From contig DAMC01000029.1 in assembly GCA_002499525.1 (NCBI GenBank), positions 2,868-12,596 on the forward strand: a DNA stretch of 9,729 bases, read 5' to 3'. Source of the stretch: Nitrosopumilales archaeon UBA218. Its GTDB lineage: Archaea > Thermoproteota > Nitrososphaeria > Nitrososphaerales > Nitrosopumilaceae. Below the pieces are notes generated by a model that saw nothing but the letters and a program-made list of their open reading frames with translations, had not been told where the DNA came from and made no database searches. The position numbers were made by a program, and so were the translations under genes. Below, in pieces: positions 1-5,205 of this stretch. Positions within the stretch are counted from its first letter, which is position 1. The number at the start of each line of letters is the position of its first letter.

Positions 1-312
1 TGGACAGTCGTACCGCAAGTACGTAAAATGCTCAAGGGCTCTGGTGCCATGATTTCCATATGTCCTACAATGAATCAGCTTGAAAAATTGGCAGGTGCAT
101 TAATTGAAAATGAATTCACTGATATTGAATGCTCAGAACACATACTTAGAACAATAGATGCACGTGAGGGAAAGACTCGACATTCGTTTTATGGAATAGG
201 ACACACTACGTACATTGCATTTGCAAGAAAGGCATTTTACGACAAAAAATCCAAAAAGCAGTTCAAGCAAGCAGAACCAGAGGTTCCAAAGCAAGAAGAA
301 TCAGAACAATGA
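1..312 (+). CDS. trmI: tRNA (adenine-N1)-methyltransferase, TrmI type (3' part)
   Basis: The reading frame is open from base 1 to the TGA ending at 312, so only the last 103 residues are present and the start lies left of the window. The visible part matches the C-terminal end of TrmI/Trm61 class I methyltransferases: a V-P-Q-V segment followed by a strand ending in S-x-C-P-T-x-N-Q, where family members have S-P-T-x-x-Q, then E-x-L-x-R-x-x-x-A-R-x-G-K-T-R, and the terminal G-H-T-x-Y-I-A-F-A-R-K. Family members use S-adenosylmethionine to make m1A at position 58 (in many archaea also 57) of tRNA, usually as a tetramer. The SAM-binding motifs lie outside the window and cannot be checked. The last 23 residues after A-R-K-A-F-Y are a charged Lys/Glu/Gln tail, probably flexible. 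The assignment rests on the C-terminal pattern only. Confidence 0.85.
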   Translation, partial: WTVVPQVRKMLKGSGAMISICPTMNQLEKLAGALIENEFTDIECSEHILRTIDAREGKTRHSFYGIGHTTYIAFARKAFYDKKSKKQFKQAEPEVPKQEESEQ

Positions 313-377
313 ATGCCAAATAATTCGAAATCACGGTTAAACTCTGAATCTCTTTTGAAGCCAATGTAAACGAAGAA

Positions 378-387
378 AATTTATCTA
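378..387 (+). promoter_or_regulatory. TATA-like element for the NAD(P)HX dehydratase gene
   Basis: AATTTATCTA lies about 24 bases upstream of the GTG at 407. That is where archaeal TATA boxes sit when the transcript begins at or next to the start codon. No Shine-Dalgarno sequence is seen before the GTG, which fits a leaderless message. Apart from this element, the spacer 313-406 shows nothing I can interpret. Confidence 0.5.
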
Positions 388-406
388 AACACTCATTAGG
401 TCAATA

Positions 407-1270
407 GTGGCAAAAACACTTTCTCAATTAATTATTAAAAAATTCATTCCGTCCAGAAAACAAGATTCTAGAAAAGGACAAAACGGCAAAGTGCTAGTTG
501 TTGGGGGAAGTTACATCTATCATGGTGCTCCTATTTTGTCTTCTCTAGCTGCACTACGAGCTGGAACGGATCTGGTTTATACTGCAGTACCAAAGATTAA
601 CGCAGCAGCAACCCGTGCAATATCGCCTAATCTGATTGTCATCCCTATGGTTGATTCGAAACTCACACGCGGTTCCGCCAACAAACTATTAGGGCAATTG
701 CGTCTGGGCTTGGATTCTGCAACAATAGGTATGGGACTTGCAGTTGCCGACGAAGAAGGTCTAAAGGCCATGATTAAAGAATTGTTGAAACACGACGTAA
801 GGCTATCTCTTGACGCATCTGCTCTAACAAGAACAGTTCTTCCGTTAATCGGAAATACTAATACTGTATTGACGCCACATGCAGGAGAGTTTGAGCGACT
901 CTTTGGTGTATTGCCACCAAATAAAATTACTGAAAGAATTAAAATCGTTGAAAAATTTGCCAGTGAGTACTCTGTTACAATCCTCCTCAAAGGACCCACA
1001 GATGTGATATCTGATGGAAAAATCACTTTTTTGAACCCGAAAAATCTTCCGTCTATGACAGTAGGAGGGACGGGTGATGTTTTATCTGGATTGGTGGCTG
1101 CATTTTTGGCAAAAAATCGTAATCCAATACAAGCGGCATCTGCAGCATCATATGTTAATGGAGTTGCAGGTAAACTTGCCCAAAAGAAAAATGGTCTTCA
1201 TATAGCCGCCACCGATTTAATCGACTTTATTCCAACAGCAATCAAACCTTTTGATAAAGTGGTTAGATGA
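407..1270 (+). CDS. nnrD: ADP-dependent NAD(P)H-hydrate dehydratase (stand-alone)
   Basis: This is a ribokinase-fold enzyme of the YjeF C-terminal/CARKD family. It converts S-NAD(P)HX, a hydrated and inactive form of NAD(P)H, back to NAD(P)H using ADP, and acts as a cytosolic metabolite-repair enzyme. At 287 residues it covers just this domain. Visible motifs are GKVLVVGGS (27-35), TPHAGEF (156-162), KGPTDVI (195-201) and the anion-hole/catalytic GGTGDVLSG (220-228, catalytic Asp about 224). The partner NAD(P)HX epimerase domain, fused at the N-terminus in many bacteria and archaea, is absent here and would have to be encoded elsewhere. The GTG at 407 is chosen because it follows the TATA-like element at the right distance and leaves a normal N-terminus. 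The end overlaps the next start as ATGA, so the peptidase gene is probably co-transcribed and translationally coupled. Confidence 0.9.
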   Translation: MAKTLSQLIIKKFIPSRKQDSRKGQNGKVLVVGGSYIYHGAPILSSLAALRAGTDLVYTAVPKINAAATRAISPNLIVIPMVDSKLTRGSANKLLGQLRLGLDSATIGMGLAVADEEGLKAMIKELLKHDVRLSLDASALTRTVLPLIGNTNTVLTPHAGEFERLFGVLPPNKITERIKIVEKFASEYSVTILLKGPTDVISDGKITFLNPKNLPSMTVGGTGDVLSGLVAAFLAKNRNPIQAASAASYVNGVAGKLAQKKNGLHIAATDLIDFIPTAIKPFDKVVR

Positions 1271-2610
1271 AAAAAATACTAGAGCACATCGATGACTCGA
1301 TGCCGGATTTGATTTCGGATCTGCAGACACTCATTAGGCAACCAAGTGTCTCTGCAAAAAACGAAGGCATTGAAAAATGTGCACAGCTGGTTTCAAAAAT
1401 GCTCAGAAAATCTGGAATAAAATCCGAAATTTTGCGACTAAAAGGTGCATCACCCCTGGTATATGGAGAAATAAAATCCAAAAAAAACCCTCACAGAACA
1501 ATACTATTTTACAATCATTATGATGTACAGCCCGCTGAGCCTTTTGAGTTGTGGGACGATCCTCCCTTTAGTGGCAAAGTAAAGGGAAACAAGATTTTTG
1601 GCCGCGGTTCTGCTGATGACAAAGGAGAACTAGTGACCAGAATCAAGGCAGTGGAGGCATTCTTGCAACAGACAGGTGATGTTCCCTGCAATGTAAAATT
1701 CGTAATTGAAGGTGAGGAGGAAATCGGAAGTGTCAACATAGAAAAATATCTCAAAAAATATCAAACCAAGTTTTCATGTGATGGCGTAATCTGGGAGTTT
1801 GGTTATGTGGATGCAAAAAATCGACCTATAATCGGCCTTGGTATGAAGGGATTGTTATATGTAGAATTGACTGTGCGTGAATCAATACGTGATGCACACT
1901 CTAGTCTTGCAGTAATAATTAAGAATCCAGCTTGGCGATTGGTTGAAGCATTAAACACTCTAAGAAATTCATCAGGGAAAATCCTAATCAGGGATTGGTA
2001 CAAAGAAGTGACTCCTTTTAGCAAACAAGATTTGCAACTTTTATCCAGCGAACCTTTTGACGAGTCTAGTTTCAAATCAGAATATGGGATCACTGAATTT
2101 GTTAATGGTAAAAAAGGACTTCAGGTCAAAAAGGCCTTGGCAGGAGATCCTACGTGCAATATTGCTGGCATGATTTCCGGTTACACTCTACAGGGGGCAA
2201 AAACAGTTTTGCCAGCATCCGCCAGTGTGAAAATTGACTTTAGACTTGTTCCAAAAATGCAACCAAAAAAACAGATTTCAAGATTAAAAACACATCTCAA
2301 AAAACATGGGTTCTCTGATATTGATGTCAAGGTTTATCACGGTGAAGCCGCATCGCGAACAAATCCGGCAGATCCATTTGTTGATGTTGTAAAAACGTCC
2401 GCCAAAGCGTCCTTTGGAAGCTATATTGTTAATGTCTCTAATGCTGGAACCGGACCAATGCACTCTTTTGCCAACATACTCAGAGCACCTTGCATCTCGA
2501 TCGGATCGACATACATGTATGCTAGAATTCATTCTCCAAACGAATTTGCTAGAATAGATCTACTCAAGAAAACAACAAAATGTATGTGCCATATTCTAGA
2601 CGGGTTTTGA
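1267..2610 (+). CDS. M20 family metallopeptidase (dipeptidase/carboxypeptidase-like)
   Basis: A 447-residue di-zinc hydrolase of the M20 family, nearest in pattern to the carnosinase/CPG2/DapE-like group. Expected ligands are visible: His84 and Asp86 in HYDVQP, bridging Asp117 in GSADDKG, general base Glu151 and ligand Glu152 in EGEEEIGS, a likely ligand Glu177 in VIWEFGY (Asp in many dipeptidases, Glu in CPG2-like carboxypeptidases), and His422 in IHSPNE. The segment around 208-225 (R-D-A-H-S-S ... K-N-P-A) resembles the dimerisation/lid-domain entry with the conserved active-site His211. No signal peptide or membrane segment is seen, so it should be cytosolic. The substrate cannot be read from sequence: peptides, N-acyl amino acids and related amides are all possible. 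It starts inside the stop of the dehydratase gene (ATGA), which makes the start firm. Confidence 0.85.
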   Translation: MKKILEHIDDSMPDLISDLQTLIRQPSVSAKNEGIEKCAQLVSKMLRKSGIKSEILRLKGASPLVYGEIKSKKNPHRTILFYNHYDVQPAEPFELWDDPPFSGKVKGNKIFGRGSADDKGELVTRIKAVEAFLQQTGDVPCNVKFVIEGEEEIGSVNIEKYLKKYQTKFSCDGVIWEFGYVDAKNRPIIGLGMKGLLYVELTVRESIRDAHSSLAVIIKNPAWRLVEALNTLRNSSGKILIRDWYKEVTPFSKQDLQLLSSEPFDESSFKSEYGITEFVNGKKGLQVKKALAGDPTCNIAGMISGYTLQGAKTVLPASASVKIDFRLVPKMQPKKQISRLKTHLKKHGFSDIDVKVYHGEAASRTNPADPFVDVVKTSAKASFGSYIVNVSNAGTGPMHSFANILRAPCISIGSTYMYARIHSPNEFARIDLLKKTTKCMCHILDGF

Positions 2611-2622
2611 GCCTGTAAAACC
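2603..2622 (+). repeat. Short inverted repeat over the peptidase stop codon
   Basis: GGTTTT (2603-2608) and AAAACC (2617-2622) form a perfect 6-base-pair stem with an 8-base loop that includes most of the peptidase stop codon. No T tract follows, so it is not a convincing terminator. It may contribute to 3' end formation between the peptidase and proteasome genes, or be chance. Confidence 0.3.
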
Positions 2623-2630
2623 AGCAAAGA

Positions 2631-2638
2631 CTTTAAAG
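2631..2638 (+). promoter_or_regulatory. TATA-like element for the proteasome beta gene
   Basis: CTTTAAAG is centred about 26 bases upstream of the ATG at 2661, with a purine-rich stretch just before it that could serve as BRE. The position implies a leaderless or almost leaderless transcript and indicates that this gene has its own promoter, separate from the peptidase unit. Confidence 0.55.
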
Positions 2639-2653
2639 TGCTTACAAAGCATT
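2637..2653 (+). repeat. Inverted repeat between TATA element and psmB start
   Basis: AGTGCTTACAAAGCATT is a dyad with seven-base arms (one G-T pair) around a 3-base spacer. It lies immediately downstream of the TATA-like element and centres 16 bases before the ATG. A protein bound here would block preinitiation complex assembly, so it is a candidate operator. Chance occurrence in AT-rich DNA is possible. Confidence 0.3.
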
Positions 2654-2660
2654 CTAAAAT

Positions 2661-3254
2661 ATGTCAATGTACATGCCTGGCGCAACTGCAGTAGGCATCA
2701 CTTTTGATAGCGGAGTAGTTTTTGCAAGCGAAAAAAGAATCGCATATGGCAATTTTCTTGTTTCAAAAAACACCAAAAAGACCTATACTCTAACTGACAA
2801 GGTTGGAACTAGTGTAGCTGGTCTTGTTGCAGACATGCAAATTTTAGTATTGCAGATTAAGGCATTAGCAAAGATTCGAAAAATGGAACTAAAAAGAGAC
2901 GTTCCTCAAAACTCGATTGCAAAGATGATGTCTAATATGATGTATGAGAGAAGATTCTTTCCACTTTTGACTCAGGTTATTGTTGGGGGAGTAGTTGGCA
3001 AACCTTCAATATTCACACTTGACCCGCTGGGCTCTGTTTTACCTGATGATTATGCGGCAGTAGGTACAGGAGCCGAAATGGCACTGGGTGTGCTTGATCA
3101 CCAATTCAAACCGAATCTTACAGAAAAAGAAGCAACAGAACTTGCAATCAAGTCAGTAAAAGCTGCAACAATGAGGGATTCTTTCTCTGGTGATGGAATT
3201 GACGTCCTCGTGATCACTAAAGAAGGAACAAAAGAATTTACAGAAAAACTCTAG
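2661..3254 (+). CDS. psmB: Proteasome subunit beta, probably non-catalytic
   Basis: A 197-residue beta-type subunit of the archaeal 20S proteasome, an Ntn-hydrolase fold that forms the inner rings of the degradation chamber. After a seven-residue leader ending in Pro-Gly comes ATAVGI, where active subunits have TTTVGI. Taking Ala8 as position 1, the key residues fall at the numbering known for the Thermoplasma enzyme: Glu at 17 (Glu24), Lys at 33 (Lys40), Asp at 166 (Asp173) and Ser at 169 (Ser176). Position 129 is Thr136 instead of Ser. The nucleophile Thr1 is thus replaced by Ala, and neither autocatalytic processing nor peptide cleavage is expected. Archaea often carry two beta genes, and this one would be the structural partner of a catalytic beta encoded elsewhere. 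Thr9 would be out of register with Lys40, so it is unlikely to act as nucleophile. The final TAG shares the CTAG at 3251-3254 with the convergent gene. Confidence 0.9.
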   Translation: MSMYMPGATAVGITFDSGVVFASEKRIAYGNFLVSKNTKKTYTLTDKVGTSVAGLVADMQILVLQIKALAKIRKMELKRDVPQNSIAKMMSNMMYERRFFPLLTQVIVGGVVGKPSIFTLDPLGSVLPDDYAAVGTGAEMALGVLDHQFKPNLTEKEATELAIKSVKAATMRDSFSGDGIDVLVITKEGTKEFTEKL

Positions 3255-3724
3255 TCTTTGATAGTTTTTTTGGCTTCCCAATATTTATCAGAAATATAGT
3301 GTAGGTTTTCGACAACAATCCCTTTGTTCATCTGAGCCATTTCATTGCTGGATACTAGTGCCCTGCCGACGGCAAGTGATTTTTTCTGGGATTCTTCAAT
3401 AATGATAACTATCTGGTCTTTTTCAAATTCCCCAAAACTTTTGATTCCGGGGCGCATTACATTTGCGCCATTGCACATGAACTTGACTGCCCCCATGTCA
3501 ACTATCACACTTGGAAATCTGGACAATGTCTGAGAATCTGACAAAAATGGAAGATAGTTCTCACCTATCTTTATTGCAGTTAGTCCTTCACCGATTATGA
3601 TTTGACCTTCTTCAATTTCGTAGATTTTCAGATTTTTTATTTTTGGCAGTTCCATTTTCCATTGACTGGATACTTTGGACAAGACCTCTGCAGTTTCTGA
3701 TTTTGATATTAGATTGGATTTCAA
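3251..3724 (-). CDS. PUA-domain RNA-binding protein, MCT-1/Tma20-like
   Basis: A 157-residue protein with the layout of the archaeal relatives of eukaryotic MCT-1 and yeast Tma20: an N-terminal pre-PUA domain (about 1-72, with K-S-N-L-I-S and the later L-P-F-L-S ... R-F-P) and a C-terminal PUA domain (about 73-150). Diagnostic pieces are VDMGAVKFMCNGANVMRPGI (75-94), S-L-A-V-G-R-A (116-122) and NKGIVVENLHYISD (133-146). In eukaryotes this family binds the 40S subunit with DENR and acts in translation re-initiation and recycling. The archaeal role is probably ribosome-linked but is not proven. The start is a TTG at 3724-3722 that overlaps the TGA of the homoserine dehydrogenase gene (TTGA), implying translational coupling. 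No ATG is available near this position in frame. The stop interlocks with that of psmB on the other strand. Confidence 0.85.
   Translation of the reverse strand: MKSNLISKSETAEVLSKVSSQWKMELPKIKNLKIYEIEEGQIIIGEGLTAIKIGENYLPFLSDSQTLSRFPSVIVDMGAVKFMCNGANVMRPGIKSFGEFEKDQIVIIIEESQKKSLAVGRALVSSNEMAQMNKGIVVENLHYISDKYWEAKKTIKD
3265..3271 (+). terminator. T tract after the proteasome beta gene
   Basis: Seven consecutive T residues on the + strand start 10 bases after the psmB stop codon. Archaeal RNA polymerase terminates at such U-rich tracts without needing a hairpin. The tract lies inside the 3' coding end of the convergent PUA gene, so the two transcripts probably overlap at their ends. Confidence 0.45.
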
Positions 3725-4731
3725 TCCCGTAGTATTTCCTTTCTAATGTCGAGAAGATCACGCAAAATGGAGCTGGCAGTTTCTGTTCCACCTGCACCCT
3801 TGCCGATAATTGTCTGGGTGCCAGAGTGTTCTGAAGTAAATGATATTGCGTTTAGTGTTCCATTTACGCATAATGGATCATCGACTGGTATTTCCTTTGG
3901 GGCAACCTCGAGTTCTTTGTTGCATGAAGCGATTAGCTTGATTGCCATTTTTTTCTTGGCGGCCTTTTTAACATCCTCGCTTGTGACTTTACGAATTCCA
4001 ATTCGTTTGATGTCTGGCATTGTCACTTTCATACCCATGATCCAGTTTGCTAAAATGACTAATTTTGCAGCAGCATCAAATCCATCCAAATCCAGTGACT
4101 CATCGGCCTCGACATAGCCCCTCGATTTTGCATCTTTTAACGCAACTGCAAAACTCATCCCATGCGCCATGTTTGTAAGGATATAGTTTGTTGTACCGTT
4201 CAGTATGCCGGCAAATGACGTGATCTGCTCTCCTTGCAAGCTATTCTTTGCATAATTTAGAATTGGGGTTCCCCCTCCAACTGTGCCAGAAAATCTAAAC
4301 TGGACCTGATTGTAGGTGGCCAACTCCATCAGTGAAGGGAATGCTATAGCTAGGGGTCCTTTGTTTACAGAAATGACATGCATTCCCTGTTTCATTGCAG
4401 TAGTGATATGAGACATGCCAGGCTCTGCATCCTTGTAGTTACTTGCAGTTGTTTCAATGAGAACATCTGCGTCTACGTTTTTGATAATGTCAATACCTGA
4501 CCATTTTCTTTTAGACTTGTCATAATTTTTGATGGAACCGTATTTCTTTTTGACCTCTACTAGTCTATTCAAATCAAGACCTGATTGTTCTACTGCACCC
4601 CCATGGCTGTCAAATGCTCCGACAATTCTGGGCATGATTCCGTATTTTGCATACAAATCATCGGATCTTGATACGAGTAATTTTGCCAAACTTTGTGCAA
4701 CTGTGCCAAACCCGCAAACTATGATTCTCAT
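3721..4731 (-). CDS. hom: Homoserine dehydrogenase
   Basis: Reduces aspartate semialdehyde to homoserine with NAD(P)H, the branch point toward threonine and methionine. The 336 residues form the short type without an ACT regulatory domain, as is common in archaea, so allosteric control by threonine through ACT is not expected. Motifs: Rossmann G-F-G-T-V-A (7-12), NKGPLA (123-128, Lys124), GTVGGGTP (149-156), GILNGTTNYIL (175-185), Glu208 and Asp210 in YVEADES, and the catalytic pair Asp219/Lys223 in GFDAAAKL. The ATG at 4731 begins directly at the Rossmann strand (MRIIVCGFG), so the start is firm. It has its own TATA-like element in the 45-base gap behind msrB and runs into the PUA gene through a TTGA overlap. 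Confidence 0.93.
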   Translation of the reverse strand: MRIIVCGFGTVAQSLAKLLVSRSDDLYAKYGIMPRIVGAFDSHGGAVEQSGLDLNRLVEVKKKYGSIKNYDKSKRKWSGIDIIKNVDADVLIETTASNYKDAEPGMSHITTAMKQGMHVISVNKGPLAIAFPSLMELATYNQVQFRFSGTVGGGTPILNYAKNSLQGEQITSFAGILNGTTNYILTNMAHGMSFAVALKDAKSRGYVEADESLDLDGFDAAAKLVILANWIMGMKVTMPDIKRIGIRKVTSEDVKKAAKKKMAIKLIASCNKELEVAPKEIPVDDPLCVNGTLNAISFTSEHSGTQTIIGKGAGGTETASSILRDLLDIRKEILRD

Positions 4732-4760
4732 TTTCTACTCAGAACTTGGACAAATCGTGA

Positions 4761-4768
4761 TTTATTAA
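4761..4768 (-). promoter_or_regulatory. TATA-like element for homoserine dehydrogenase
   Basis: Read on the minus strand, TTAATAAA is centred about 33 bases upstream of the ATG at 4731. This predicts a leader of only a few bases. The gap between msrB and this gene contains no other recognisable signal. Confidence 0.4.
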
Positions 4769-4776
4769 TGGTGAGA

Positions 4777-5169
4777 CTAGTGTTTTTCTAGCTTTAGTGA
4801 TACTGAATTGATACAGAATCTATTACCTGTGGGTTTTGGACCATCATCGAAAACATGGCCAAGGTGAGCGTCACATTTGGCACACATAACCTCAATTCTT
4901 AGCATGCCATAACTATCGTCTTTTTCATACTTGAGGCTGTTTTCTCCAATAGGTTGCCAAAAACTTGGCCAGCCTGAACCAGAATCGTATTTTGTGTCTG
5001 AGCTAAACAACTCGTTACTGCAGCATGCACATCGATAAATTCCATCGTCTTTACAATAAGTATACTTGCCAGTAAACGGAGCTTCTGTTGCCTTTAATCT
5101 ACAAACGTCAAATTCCTCTTGGGATAACGCAGTCTTCCATTCCTTTTCTGATTTTTCAATTCGGTCCAT
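4777..5169 (-). CDS. msrB: Peptide-methionine (R)-S-oxide reductase MsrB
   Basis: Reduces methionine-R-sulfoxide in oxidised proteins, using thioredoxin-like electron donors in the cytosol. The 130-residue length is normal for a single-domain MsrB. Visible are the structural zinc cysteines Cys47/Cys50 and Cys96/Cys99, the substrate-pocket motif SGSGWPSF (63-70), the D-x-H-L-G-H-V-F-D-D-G-P block (100-111) with His102 and His105, and the catalytic Cys119 in RFCINS. The place just before GWPSF that often carries the resolving Cys holds Ser65, so recycling must use another Cys (Cys23, Cys39 and Cys49 are present) or direct reduction. No MsrA is seen in the window. The ATG at 5169 is supported by a TATA-like element about 23 bases upstream. 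Confidence 0.95.
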   Translation of the reverse strand: MDRIEKSEKEWKTALSQEEFDVCRLKATEAPFTGKYTYCKDDGIYRCACCSNELFSSDTKYDSGSGWPSFWQPIGENSLKYEKDDSYGMLRIEVMCAKCDAHLGHVFDDGPKPTGNRFCINSVSLKLEKH

Positions 5170-5187
5170 GTTGTATCTATTACTTGA

Positions 5188-5196
5188 TGATATTAG
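5188..5196 (-). promoter_or_regulatory. TATA-like element for msrB
   Basis: CTAATATCA on the minus strand is centred about 23 bases before the msrB ATG, inside the 36-base gap behind the ThyX-like gene. It suggests a separate, leaderless msrB transcript. Confidence 0.45.
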
Positions 5197-5205
5197 AGGT
5201 TGTTC

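Noticed and set aside
577..1026. A 149-codon open frame on the minus strand opposite the NAD(P)HX dehydratase gene
   Set aside because: It lies wholly inside a gene with clear motifs, has no domain pattern of its own and no promoter-like element at the right distance.
3746..4117. A 123-codon + strand frame opposite homoserine dehydrogenase
   Set aside because: It is opposite the conserved catalytic part of the dehydrogenase and has a composition typical of antisense translation.
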